A DNA stretch of 64,000 bases, from NCBI RefSeq assembly GCF_030678915.1, contig NZ_JAUUTZ010000012.1, positions 87,053 through 151,052 of the forward strand, read 5' to 3'. Below the pieces are notes generated by a model. It did not search any database and was not told the origin of the DNA. It saw nothing but the letters and a program-made list of their open reading frames with translations. This DNA comes from Paracoccus wurundjeri (lineage in GTDB: Bacteria > Pseudomonadota > Alphaproteobacteria > Rhodobacterales > Rhodobacteraceae). Of the stretch, positions 43,925 to 52,226 are shown piece after piece (within the stretch, counting starts at the first letter, position 1; every line of letters begins with the position of its first letter). Position numbers and translations under genes: made by a program.

Positions 43925-45241
43925 TCAATCCTCATCGTCCCAGTCGCTTCCCGCCCAGCGCCGCTGGTGCAGGATAGCCGGCAGCGCGAAGGTCACGAAT
44001 GACAGGATGAAGAACAGCGCGGCGGCGAAATACGCGGGGACGCCGCTGGTCTGCGCCTGACTGACGCTTACCGAGATCTGTCGGATGACCTCGGGGAATT
44101 CAGAGCGCAACAGGGTTCTGGATATCCCGTCCTTCCAGAATCCCGCCTCTTCGATATCGACCTCAAGCTGATATGGGCCTGTTTTTCCGCCCGGCCTGAA
44201 ACGGATCGCCGCGTGAGAGCCGTCTTCGGTCCATTTGCCATCGCCGTCCCGGCCCGAATAGTAATCGCTGGTCCTGCCGATCTCGAAGCGGGGATTGCCA
44301 TCGGGATCGGTCAGCAGGAAGTCGATACCGGCCCAGCCGTCCACGACATCGCTGTCCAACTCGATGACGACCATCCCGCGGTTATTGGTGACCTCGAAAT
44401 TCAGCGTGGCGGGCAGGTCGTCATTGATATCGTACACCTGCGAGACAAGCGGTTCGCCGGGATTCAGAGACAGGATCAGGCCAAGGATTAGCAGCATTGC
44501 CCCGAACAGGCCCGAGACAGCGCCGACAAATTTGCGATGCGCCCATGTCCTGGCGGGTTTCAGCGGATGATTTTTCTGCAAAGGTGGCGGCAGCTCGATC
44601 CCGAAACCGTCGGCGATGTCCTTTGCCGGGACATAGGTGGTCAGGTAGATCTCGCGCTCTGTTTCCCCCTGCGAGAAATCCAGCATGCCTGTATTGCCCA
44701 AGGCCGAGATTGTCTGTGTGCGCTGCCCCGGTTCGGGCTGCCAGGTGAATTCGCCTTCCGCAAAGGAAATCGCGGCATCGGTCGTCTCGTAATATCTGTA
44801 TTTCTCGTCCCCGTAGATGGCCGAGGGACGATGTTCCGAACGCTTGACCTGATCGGTGCTGATCCATGCATCGGTCCTGACGCGCCGGGAAAAGGTGACA
44901 TGGCCGTTTTCGAAATTCAGCCAGCCATAGCCATGGGTTTCGGAATAGACCTGATGCTCGGTCCATGCCCAAACTTCGCCATTCCAGTGTTCCTCATATC
45001 CCAGCGTGCCGATCACGATGAACTCGACGCCGAAAAGCCGGCCGCGATCGCCAAGTTTGAACGCGCTTGCCGGGCGCTGCAATTCACCGAAGGATTTCAA
45101 GGCGCGGTAATCGTCATTCGCGTCCAGCATCGTGCCGCAATAAGGGCAGACATGCGTGGTCACGCGTCCGCCGCCAAGAACATTCAGCCCCGCACCGCAA
45201 GAGGTGCAGTCGATCGACCTGACTTCGGCGGAAAGCGTCAT
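43925..45241 (-). CDS. DUF4178-domain protein with zinc ribbon and two membrane helices
   Basis: 438 aa. An N-terminal zinc ribbon has two Cys pairs (CTSCG at about 14-18 and CPYCG at about 32-36). A DUF4178 domain follows (about 60-215; FKLGDRGRLFGVEFIVIGTLGY, then HGYGWLNFENGHVTF). Next come a membrane helix (about 240-260), a periplasmic beta domain and a second helix (about 405-428) near the C-terminus. It probably senses or processes something at the inner membrane in concert with DUF350 and the aminopropyltransferase. It overlaps the upstream DUF4178 gene by four bases. No enzymatic motif is seen. Confidence 0.85.
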   Translation of the reverse strand: MTLSAEVRSIDCTSCGAGLNVLGGGRVTTHVCPYCGTMLDANDDYRALKSFGELQRPASAFKLGDRGRLFGVEFIVIGTLGYEEHWNGEVWAWTEHQVYSETHGYGWLNFENGHVTFSRRVRTDAWISTDQVKRSEHRPSAIYGDEKYRYYETTDAAISFAEGEFTWQPEPGQRTQTISALGNTGMLDFSQGETEREIYLTTYVPAKDIADGFGIELPPPLQKNHPLKPARTWAHRKFVGAVSGLFGAMLLILGLILSLNPGEPLVSQVYDINDDLPATLNFEVTNNRGMVVIELDSDVVDGWAGIDFLLTDPDGNPRFEIGRTSDYYSGRDGDGKWTEDGSHAAIRFRPGGKTGPYQLEVDIEEAGFWKDGISRTLLRSEFPEVIRQISVSVSQAQTSGVPAYFAAALFFILSFVTFALPAILHQRRWAGSDWDDED

Positions 45242-45852
45242 GACGCGGGTTCCACGACGATATCAAAGGGGTTGAACCAGTCGCCAAGATATAGCTGTGC
45301 GCCGGTATCCCAATATTCATAGGACAAAATCGCGCTGCCTTGCCCGGATGCGTTGAAGAAATTATAGGTTTCGCCCACTTTCAGTTCATGATCGAAAACA
45401 CCGCGCAGGGCCACGCATTCCGCCTGCTCGATTTCCGTGATGACATATTCAGTTCCGCCCATGCGGATCGCGTCACCGATCCGGGCCTTCTGGACGGCGC
45501 TGGACAGGCTTCGGTCGTCAAGTTCGCGCTGGATGGCCACGTCGCCTTCGTCCAGTGACACCCAGACAGGGTCATTTCGTTCATCCATGCCCCAGAATTC
45601 ATCCCAGAAGCCCCGGCCATAGGAAAACCGCGCCTTACCGCCCAGCGTGATCACCTGACCGCCCGCCTTCACGGTATCGCCGATGTCGAACAGTGAAACC
45701 GTGTCATGCATGACGCCTTTGACGCCGGCGGCGCGGACTACATCGTCTTCGATCAGGATTGCGGTATCGCAGGCTTCGCATACGGTCATCCGCGCATATC
45801 GCGCCAGCTCATTCACCGGTGTTCCGCAATTCGGGCAATGAAAATCAGTCAC
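45238..45852 (-). CDS. DUF4178-domain zinc-ribbon protein
   Basis: 204 aa if translation begins at the GTG at 45852, directly before the zinc ribbon (CPNCG, then CEACD). An ATG at 45903 would add 17 residues unlike the family and has poor spacing to its GGGGA. The remainder is a DUF4178 domain containing VSLFDIGDTVKAGGQVITLG and WDEFWGMDERNDPVWVSLDEG, without membrane helices. It is the first gene of the five-gene polyamine/DUF module and overlaps the larger DUF4178 gene by four bases. The function is unknown; its partners suggest a stress-related membrane complex. Confidence 0.82.
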   Translation of the reverse strand: MTDFHCPNCGTPVNELARYARMTVCEACDTAILIEDDVVRAAGVKGVMHDTVSLFDIGDTVKAGGQVITLGGKARFSYGRGFWDEFWGMDERNDPVWVSLDEGDVAIQRELDDRSLSSAVQKARIGDAIRMGGTEYVITEIEQAECVALRGVFDHELKVGETYNFFNASGQGSAILSYEYWDTGAQLYLGDWFNPFDIVVEPAS

Positions 45853-46036
45853 AATTACGACGCCTGACCAATCGGATATCCTTTCGGGTCGATAACAAAT
45901 CATTCCCCGTGACGCTACTGTATCCTGTCAACGCCCGGATTTTCCGCGTCGACCTGCGTAGCCGGGCCCGTCATACATTGACGCTGCGGGGTAAAGGCGG
46001 GACAAGACATGCAAGGAACAACGAGGAGACCGGACA

Positions 46037-47020
46037 ATGATCACTCATATCAGCCGACGAGGTTTCACAGCCGCTGCGATCGGGATCGCCCTGACTACCG
46101 CAACCCCGGTTCTGGCGCAGGAATGGCCGACGGGACCGCTGCATGTCTATGTCGGGTTTCCTGCCGGATCGTCGCCCGATACGATTGCCCGGATGATCGC
46201 GGAGCCGCTGGCCGAGGCGCTGGGCCAGCCCGTCGTGATCGAGAACAAGCCCGGCGCGGGCGGCGTAATCGGCGTGCAGCAGATGCTGGCGCAAACCGAC
46301 GGCCACAGTTTCGGCGTGACGATCAATGGCCCGTTGACCACGGCGCAGCGGATGATCGCGGATGTCGGCTATGACGCGGTGACGGATATCGCGCCGGTTT
46401 CCCTGATTGCGACGACTCCTCTGGTGCTGGCCGTGTCCAGCGATTTCGCCGCCGATGACGCCGCCAGCTTCATCGAGGACGCCAAGGCCCGCCCCGGCGA
46501 GATCAGCTATGGCTCGGTCGGGCAGGGTTCCGGGGCGCATCTGACCGCGGAACTCTTTGCCAGCGAGGCGGGGATCGAGTTGTTCCATATCCCCTTCCAA
46601 AGCTATGCCGAGGTCACGACCTCGATCCTTGGCGGCGAGATCGATTCCGGCTTCATGGCCCCCTCGGCCGCCCTGCCGCATGTCGAGGCGGGGAAGATGA
46701 AGATGCTTGGCGTCACCTCGACCGAGCCGTTCCCGCAGGTGCCGGATGTCCCGGTGCTGGCCGGTCAGGCCGGATTGCCCGATAATTTCCGGGCCGAATT
46801 GTGGGACGCGTTCATCGCACCCGCCGGAACGGATCCGGCAATTATCGAGCGGCTGAACACCGAAATCGACACGATTCTGGGCGACAAGGAGATTCAGGAC
46901 AAACTTCTGGCCATCGGATGGAAAGCCGAAGGCGGGGCGCCCGATCTTCTTGCCGACCGGATCGTCGAAGATACCGAGCTGTGGGGCGCGGTGATCGACA
47001 AGACGGAAGCGGCAGAGTAA
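46037..47020 (+). CDS. tctC: Tripartite tricarboxylate transporter substrate-binding protein (TctC/Bug family)
   Basis: 327 aa periplasmic receptor. The signal peptide is about 1-27 (ending PVLA before Gln28), with SRRGF near its start. Family motifs are VYVGFPAGSSPDTIARMIAE and VVIENKPGAGGVIGVQQM, whose loops hold carboxylate ligands in Bug proteins, and SYGSVGQGSGAHLTAELF. GAGGAG lies eight bases before the start. It opens the tctCBA operon. The cargo is probably a di- or tricarboxylate, but Bug proteins are very diverse and there is no enzyme gene beside it to narrow this. Confidence 0.92.
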   Translation: MITHISRRGFTAAAIGIALTTATPVLAQEWPTGPLHVYVGFPAGSSPDTIARMIAEPLAEALGQPVVIENKPGAGGVIGVQQMLAQTDGHSFGVTINGPLTTAQRMIADVGYDAVTDIAPVSLIATTPLVLAVSSDFAADDAASFIEDAKARPGEISYGSVGQGSGAHLTAELFASEAGIELFHIPFQSYAEVTTSILGGEIDSGFMAPSAALPHVEAGKMKMLGVTSTEPFPQVPDVPVLAGQAGLPDNFRAELWDAFIAPAGTDPAIIERLNTEIDTILGDKEIQDKLLAIGWKAEGGAPDLLADRIVEDTELWGAVIDKTEAAE

Positions 47021-47029
47021 ACGTCCCGG

Positions 47030-47476
47030 ATGCGGCGCGATTATCATGATATCCTGTGGGGCGGGTTTCTTTCCCTGCTTGGTCTGGCCGTGGCCGTTTA
47101 TTCATTCATGCATTACGATATCGGCAATCTGCGACGGATGGGGCCGGGATTCTTTCCGGTCTCGCTTGGTGCGGTTCTGGCGGTTCTGGGTCTGATCATC
47201 GCCATCCCGGCGATCTGGCGCGCCGGGGAAACCCGCAGCTTCGCCGGGCGCGAGTTGCTGGGGATCATCGTCGCGCTGCTTCTGTTCGCATTGCTGATGA
47301 ATCGCGCAGGTATCGTGATCACGGCGGCTGTCGCGGCCTTCGTGGCAAGCGTGGTCGCGCCGCGTCCCGGCATCCTTTGGCGGCTGGTTCTGGCGGCGAT
47401 AATCGCGGGGCTGACATGGGCGATCTTTATCCAGGCGCTTGAAATGGCGATCCCCGTCTGGCCGTGGAGCCGGTGA
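47030..47476 (+). CDS. tctB: Tripartite tricarboxylate transporter small permease TctB
   Basis: 148 aa with four membrane segments (about 9-27, 40-60, 77-100 and 115-140). The TctB signature is GNLRRMGPGFFPVSLGAVLAVLG. The gene starts nine bases after the tctC stop and ends 16 bp before tctA. Confidence 0.9.
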   Translation: MRRDYHDILWGGFLSLLGLAVAVYSFMHYDIGNLRRMGPGFFPVSLGAVLAVLGLIIAIPAIWRAGETRSFAGRELLGIIVALLLFALLMNRAGIVITAAVAAFVASVVAPRPGILWRLVLAAIIAGLTWAIFIQALEMAIPVWPWSR

Positions 47477-47492
47477 TTCAGGAGCTGCGGAG

Positions 47493-49037
47493 ATGACGAC
47501 ATTGGAAGGGCTCGCCCACGGTTTCACCGTCGCCCTGCAGCCGGAAGTGCTGATCTACAGCCTGTTCGGCGCATTGCTGGGAACTTTTGTCGGGGTGCTT
47601 CCGGGGATCGGCGCAATGGCGGCGATCACGCTGTTATTGCCGCTGACCTATTACATCTCGTCCGAGGCGGCGCTCGTGATGCTGGCCGGGGTTTATTACG
47701 GCGCGCAATATGGCGGCGCGGTCGCCTCGATCCTGTTGCGCCTGCCCGGCACGCCGCAATCGGTGGTCACGGCGCTGGACGGTTATCCGATGGCGCAGCA
47801 GGGCAGGGGCGGGGTGGCGCTGTTCACGGCGATGATCTCGTCCTTTGCGGGCTCGATGCTGGGGATCGTGGTGCTGGTGGTGCTTGCCGGCTGGCTGTCC
47901 CGTGTGGCGACCGAGTTCGGCGCGGCGGATTATGCCGCGATGATGATCATGGGACTGGTCGCGGCCTCGACCATCGGATCGAAACATCCGGCCAAAAGCT
48001 TTGCGATGGTGGTTCTGGGCCTGATCCTTGGTTGTGTCGGGACGGATGTGAATTCGGGGGCGCAGAGACTGACATTCGGCCGGACCGAGTTGATCGACGG
48101 CATCAATCTCGTGGCTTTGGCGATGGGTCTTTTCGGCGTGGCCGAGGTGATCTCGAATATTCGCAGGGCCGACCGTCATGGCCCGCCCGACCGGGTAACG
48201 CTGCGTCAGTTGATCCCGACACGTCAGGATCTGCGCCGGATGGTGGCGCCCGTGCTGCGCGGGACGGGTCTGGGCAGCATGCTGGGTGCCTTGCCGGGGA
48301 CCGGCTCGACGATTTCGTCTTTCCTCAGCTATGCGATGGAGCAGCGCGTTGCGCGCCAGCCCGAAAGATTCGGCAAGGGCGCGATCGAGGGTGTCGCAGG
48401 GCCGGAGGCGGCGAACAACTCGGCCGCGATCACGGCTTTCGTGCCGACCCTGACCCTTGGCATTCCCGGCGATCCGATCATGGCGCTGATGCTGGGCGCG
48501 TTGATCATCCACGGCATTCAACCCGGTCCGTTGATGCTGGAGGCGCGGCCCGACATGTTCTGGGGGCTGGTGGTCAGTTTCGGGATCGGCAATCTGTTCC
48601 TGCTGATCCTGAACCTGCCGCTGATCGGGATCTGGGTGTCGATGCTGCGCATCCCGTTCCGCTGGCTGTATCCGGCGATCATCGTGTTCATATGCCTTGG
48701 CGTCTATTCGGTGCGCGGCTCGGTTTTCGATATCGCCATGGTGGCCGGGATCGGGGCGGTCGGTTACGCGCTGTCGCTGGCCGCATTCAGCCCGGCATTG
48801 CTGCTGCTTGGCTTTGTTCTTGGCCCGCTGATCGAGACCAATCTGCGGCGGGCCATGCTGATATCGCGCGGGGATCCGATGATCTTTCTGGAACGTCCGA
48901 TCGCCTGCGGGTTCATCATGGCGGCTGTTGCGCTTATCGTGTTCCCGGTGGTGAAGTCTGTTTTTCGGGGCAGACGGACGGGGGCGCTGCCCCCGGACCC
49001 CCAAGGTATTTGGACAAAGAAGAAGGGGCGGAGGTGA
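47493..49037 (+). CDS. tctA: Tripartite tricarboxylate transporter large permease TctA
   Basis: 514 aa with about twelve membrane segments. Family signatures are GVLPGIGAMAAITLLLPLTY (about 33-52), YGAQYGGAVASILLRLPGTP, and in the second half a repeat with LGALPGTGSTISSFLSYAMEQ and GPEAANNSAAITAFVPTLTLGIPGDP. The start at 47493 has GGAG eight bases upstream. The last 20 or so codons, about residue 494 onward (RTGALPPDPQGIWTKKKGRR), are encoded by an intergenic-type repeat, so the C-terminus is probably an acquired tail. The core transporter is complete. Confidence 0.92.
   Translation: MTTLEGLAHGFTVALQPEVLIYSLFGALLGTFVGVLPGIGAMAAITLLLPLTYYISSEAALVMLAGVYYGAQYGGAVASILLRLPGTPQSVVTALDGYPMAQQGRGGVALFTAMISSFAGSMLGIVVLVVLAGWLSRVATEFGAADYAAMMIMGLVAASTIGSKHPAKSFAMVVLGLILGCVGTDVNSGAQRLTFGRTELIDGINLVALAMGLFGVAEVISNIRRADRHGPPDRVTLRQLIPTRQDLRRMVAPVLRGTGLGSMLGALPGTGSTISSFLSYAMEQRVARQPERFGKGAIEGVAGPEAANNSAAITAFVPTLTLGIPGDPIMALMLGALIIHGIQPGPLMLEARPDMFWGLVVSFGIGNLFLLILNLPLIGIWVSMLRIPFRWLYPAIIVFICLGVYSVRGSVFDIAMVAGIGAVGYALSLAAFSPALLLLGFVLGPLIETNLRRAMLISRGDPMIFLERPIACGFIMAAVALIVFPVVKSVFRGRRTGALPPDPQGIWTKKKGRR
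48979..49026 (+). repeat. Hairpin repeat, copy F, overlapping the tctA 3' end
   Basis: ACGGGGGCGCTGCCCCC, GGACCCCCAAGGTATTTGG and ACAAAGAAGAAGG in sequence. This copy is in frame with tctA and is translated as its last codons before the TGA at 49035-49037. Confidence 0.7.
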
Positions 49038-49105
49038 ATCCGGGCGGCTGCGGCGGGCAATAAGCGGATAAGATCTGTCCGTCGAGATCCGATGGTTTCG
49101 GTTTT

Positions 49106-49615
49106 TTACGGAAGGATGCGGATCGGGGTGCCGTCCTCGACCATGGCATAGATTTCCTCGGCCTGCTCGTCCGTCACTGCGATGCAGCCCACTGTCCAGT
49201 CGCGCTTGCGCTGCGACAGCACCCTGCCTTCCGGGCCCTGGCCGTGAATGAAGATGTCGCTGCCGACTTGCAGGCCCTTGGCCTGAGCCTCTGCGACATC
49301 CTGTATATCGGGATAGGAAATCCCGATCGAGAGGTGATAGCGGCTGTCCGGATTGCGGCGGTTGATGTAATACAGCCCCTCGGGCGTTTTGCCGTCGCCT
49401 TCGAATTCCTTGTCTCCGACCGGCGCGAAACCCAGACCGAAAGGATAGACCTTCAGAACCTTGTTCCCGCTGAACAGATACATCTGGCGCGAGCTTTTAT
49501 AGACATCGATCCGGGTGACCCTGGGGCCGGAATAGGATTTGAATTTGCTGTCACCGCAGGCCACAAGCCCGGATAACAGGATACCAGCTAAAAAATGTCT
49601 GCGCTTGAATGTCAT
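49106..49615 (-). CDS. L,D-transpeptidase (YkuD) lipoprotein
   Basis: 169 aa. The N-terminus is a lipoprotein signal with lipobox LVAC (Cys20). The YkuD domain (about 33-169) ends with the catalytic set: His124 in FIHGQG and Cys144 in WTVGCIAVTDE. The last Arg of the usual S-x-G-C-I-R is replaced by Ala. Such enzymes make 3-3 peptidoglycan cross-links or attach lipoproteins to the wall. The protein is probably lipid-anchored at the cell envelope. It is convergent with tctA (68 bp apart). Confidence 0.9.
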   Translation of the reverse strand: MTFKRRHFLAGILLSGLVACGDSKFKSYSGPRVTRIDVYKSSRQMYLFSGNKVLKVYPFGLGFAPVGDKEFEGDGKTPEGLYYINRRNPDSRYHLSIGISYPDIQDVAEAQAKGLQVGSDIFIHGQGPEGRVLSQRKRDWTVGCIAVTDEQAEEIYAMVEDGTPIRILP

Positions 49616-49738
49616 GGCGGCAGGTTAGACGGGGCGTTTGCCGCTGGCAACGCAGTAACGGCAAGGAACGCCCTCGCCTTTGACTCACATTTGCGAGAGG
49701 AGGCGGTGACGCCCCGGCTGCGCATGGGTATTCCCGCC

Positions 49739-51031
49739 TCAACTCGCCGCGGTTTTCGCCAGGACCGGGCCGCGGCCGCGATCCTGCTTCCGAAGGCTGT
49801 CTTCCTGCATATGGATATAGTTACGGGTCAGCGGCAGGGATGAAACCGATTTCGCAAGCTGGATCTGATGAATGACCAGACCCTGATAACGGAATGCGGT
49901 CTCGGCTGCCGCAAGATAGAATTCCCACATGCGGGCGAAGCGTTCGTCGTAAAGTTCGATGGCGCGGGTGCGATTGGCCATGAAGCGCTTGCGCCAGTGC
50001 CGCAGGGTTTCGGCGTAATGCAGGCGCAGTACCTCGAGATCGGTGACGATCAGTCCGTATTTCTCGATCTCGGGCATCACTTCCGACAGGGCGGGCAGAT
50101 AGCCGCCCGGGAAGATGTATTTCCGTATCCAGCCATTCGTCACATAAGGCGCGGTCGAGCGTCCGATATAGTGAAGCAGCATCACCCCGTCATCCGCCAG
50201 CAATTCGCTGACCTTGGAAAAGAACTCGCCATAGCTTCGGCGTCCCACATGTTCGAACATGCCGACGGAAACGATCCGGTCGAACTTGCCGGTCAATGCA
50301 CGGTAATCGCGCAGTTTGAAATCCACCTGACCGGCGCGTTTCTCGGCGCGGGCCCGATCGGTCGAGATCGCCAGCTGCTCATCCGACAGGGTGACGCCCA
50401 GCACGCGGGCATCGAACATCCGCGCCAGATACAGCGCAAGCCCGCCCCAGCCCGAACCGATATCAAGCACCCGCTGGCCCTGCTGCATGTTCATCTTGGC
50501 CGCAAGATGCCGCTTCTTGGCAAGCTGCGCCTCTTCCAGGCTCTTGTCCGGGGATTCGAAATAACCGCAGGAATATTGCCGGTCGCTGTCCAGGAACAGG
50601 TCGTATAACCGCCGGTCCAGATCGTAATGATAGGCGACATTCCGGCGCGAACGCAGAGGTGTATTGTAATCGGTGATGCGGATGAACAGGCGGACAAGGC
50701 GCCGGGTCAAGGTGGATAATCCGCGGGGTTCCTCGACTGTCAGATTGACGAATATCAGATCGAGAAGGTCGTACATGTCGCCTTCGATCAGGGTCAGATC
50801 GCCATCCATATAGGCTTCACCAAGCGCAAGATCCGGATACAGCACGATTCGCGCCAATGTCCGCCAGCTCTTGATCCGCATGATCACCGGTTGACCCGAA
50901 CCGTCTCCACCCTGGTAACGGGCACCGGACGGTAGCTCGATGATCAGAGTGCCCGTGCGGATCGTGTCTTTGACGAGATTCTTGAACTTCTTTTGTATGA
51001 GTTCCTGGAAAAAAGAGTCGCGTTTCGTCAT
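49739..51031 (-). CDS. cfa: Cyclopropane-fatty-acyl-phospholipid synthase
   Basis: 430 aa from the ATG at 51031. It transfers a methylene group from AdoMet to unsaturated fatty acids in membrane lipids. The AdoMet loop VLDIGSGWGGLALYLAR is at 188-204, preceded by NVAYHYDLDRRLYDLFLDSD and QYSCGYFE, the lipid-binding signature of the family. VSVGMFEHVG and MLLHYIGRS are also typical. The upstream 245 bp gap holds its promoter. The N-terminal domain (1-110) fits the bacterial Cfa arrangement. Confidence 0.93.
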   Translation of the reverse strand: MTKRDSFFQELIQKKFKNLVKDTIRTGTLIIELPSGARYQGGDGSGQPVIMRIKSWRTLARIVLYPDLALGEAYMDGDLTLIEGDMYDLLDLIFVNLTVEEPRGLSTLTRRLVRLFIRITDYNTPLRSRRNVAYHYDLDRRLYDLFLDSDRQYSCGYFESPDKSLEEAQLAKKRHLAAKMNMQQGQRVLDIGSGWGGLALYLARMFDARVLGVTLSDEQLAISTDRARAEKRAGQVDFKLRDYRALTGKFDRIVSVGMFEHVGRRSYGEFFSKVSELLADDGVMLLHYIGRSTAPYVTNGWIRKYIFPGGYLPALSEVMPEIEKYGLIVTDLEVLRLHYAETLRHWRKRFMANRTRAIELYDERFARMWEFYLAAAETAFRYQGLVIHQIQLAKSVSSLPLTRNYIHMQEDSLRKQDRGRGPVLAKTAAS

Positions 51032-51239
51032 GGCATTGTATTCACACTGGATACGAGCACCGGTTCGAATCTGCCGCCGCAAATTCTGTTAACCAACAGG
51101 ACCATCGTAACCCACGGCAACAGGAACCTGCTCGGATGGCCGGGGGATAGGCTCCCGGATGAGCCACTCGATCTATCGAGTCCGGTTCATCCGATTGTTG
51201 CACTATCTGAAATTAATTGTAAACGGCCCTGTATAAGCG

Positions 51240-51255
51240 CGGCAACGCTTTGCCG
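51240..51255 (-). terminator. Short hairpin after P-loop kinase gene
   Basis: CGGCAA pairs with TTGCCG around a 4-base loop, 22 bp past the kinase stop at 51277. There is no T-run, so support is weak. Confidence 0.3.
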
Positions 51256-51276
51256 TCACAGGTGTTTCTCGCTGTT

Positions 51277-51909
51277 TCAGCCATTGGGAAGACGCAGATC
51301 GGCAGGCCGGCTATGCCTTGCGACAAGGCGCATATTCGGCAGATCGTTGCCCTCCAGCTTTTGCATCGCTTCTGTGGTCTCTGTCCCGGCCCATCTTGCG
51401 GCAAGGCGTTTGCGCAGGATCTCTTCGGGAACGTCGATGAACACCGTCAGGTCGAACAGCCGGGCAAGCTCTGACCAGCCCGGCTGGTCCAGCAGCAGAT
51501 AATTCCCTTCGGCGATGATCAGCCGTGCGGAGGCCGGAATTTCACGGGCGGCGGCGCGGGCGATCTCGATCGAGCGGTCGAAAACGGGGACCAGAACCGG
51601 GCGACCGTCATCGGCGGCCAGTCGTTTCAGCATGGCGGCGAAACCATCCAGATCGAATGTATGCGGCGCCCCCTTGCGCATCCGGTCCCCGCGCTGTTCC
51701 AGCAGCCCGTCGTCCAGGTGATAGCCATCCATCGGCAGAATCGCGGCCTGGCCGGGCGCGCGGCGGGCAAGCCCGGCTGCCAGCCGCTCTGCCACATGGC
51801 TTTTGCCCGCGCCCGGAGCGCCCGCCAATGCCACGAAGCTCCGCCGCGTCTGACCGGCCAGTTCCGTCAGCCGGTCCAGCAGGGCATCAATCGTCGTGTC
51901 ACGAGTCAT
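51277..51909 (-). CDS. P-loop nucleoside/sugar kinase-like protein (PanK/uridine kinase superfamily)
   Basis: 210 aa from the ATG at 51909, which has GGAAAGG upstream; a longer frame to 52095 has no support. The P-loop LAGAPGAGKS (28-37) and the substrate motif PMDGYHLDDGLLEQRG lead to FDLDGFAAML and IIAEGNYLLLDQPGW, all typical of the YggC/FrcK group related to uridine and pantothenate kinases. In alphaproteobacteria, relatives have been linked to fructose phosphorylation, but substrate specificity cannot be read from sequence. It is not linked to a transporter here. Confidence 0.83.
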   Translation of the reverse strand: MTRDTTIDALLDRLTELAGQTRRSFVALAGAPGAGKSHVAERLAAGLARRAPGQAAILPMDGYHLDDGLLEQRGDRMRKGAPHTFDLDGFAAMLKRLAADDGRPVLVPVFDRSIEIARAAAREIPASARLIIAEGNYLLLDQPGWSELARLFDLTVFIDVPEEILRKRLAARWAGTETTEAMQKLEGNDLPNMRLVARHSRPADLRLPNG

Positions 51910-52226
51910 TCGCGGGCCTTTCCGGGGAAACGGCGCCGATTGCGCCGGACGATCCGGCCAATAACATATCGTGACGGGCTGCAAAATTCCGCATCGGATG
52001 GAGTTTTCCAAAGATATCCACAAGGAAGAACCGGTTGATGTGCCGATACCTATCCCGGCCTGCCCGATCAAGAGACGACGAATGGCAAACTGCACTCGGG
52101 CGCCGCATGCTGTTACGAAGGAGCATGGGTGGTTATCGGCGGGCAGGGTAAAGGGCGGTCAGCATCGTACCGCCCGGCTGCTATAGTGGCACGCCCTAGC
52201 CACAGGGATCCGGCATGGCGGATAGT
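51910..52226. other. Gap between metF and the P-loop kinase gene
   Basis: 317 bp. The metF-proximal part holds a clear hairpin (52153-52175). A 62-codon plus-strand frame (51998-52186) crosses it but has no recognisable domain, and it contains that hairpin. I do not call it a gene. The kinase promoter presumably lies in the remaining part. Confidence 0.5.
52153..52175 (-). terminator. Hairpin downstream of metF
   Basis: GGGCGGT pairs perfectly with ACCGCCC around a 9-base loop, 51 bp after the metF stop. On the transcript strand it is followed by TTTACCC, a short T-run. Confidence 0.5.

Noticed and set aside
47634..49004. A 456-codon minus-strand frame opposite tctA
   Set aside because: tctA has conserved TctA signatures throughout, while the antisense frame has the biased Arg/His/Gln composition of a shadow frame.
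51050..51085. GGTTCGAATC resembling a tRNA T-loop upstream of cfa
   Set aside because: The flanking bases do not pair as a T-stem and no acceptor or anticodon arm can be folded.
51998..52186. A 62-codon plus-strand frame between metF and the P-loop kinase gene
   Set aside because: No domain, no helix pattern, and it contains a hairpin that fits a metF terminator better.
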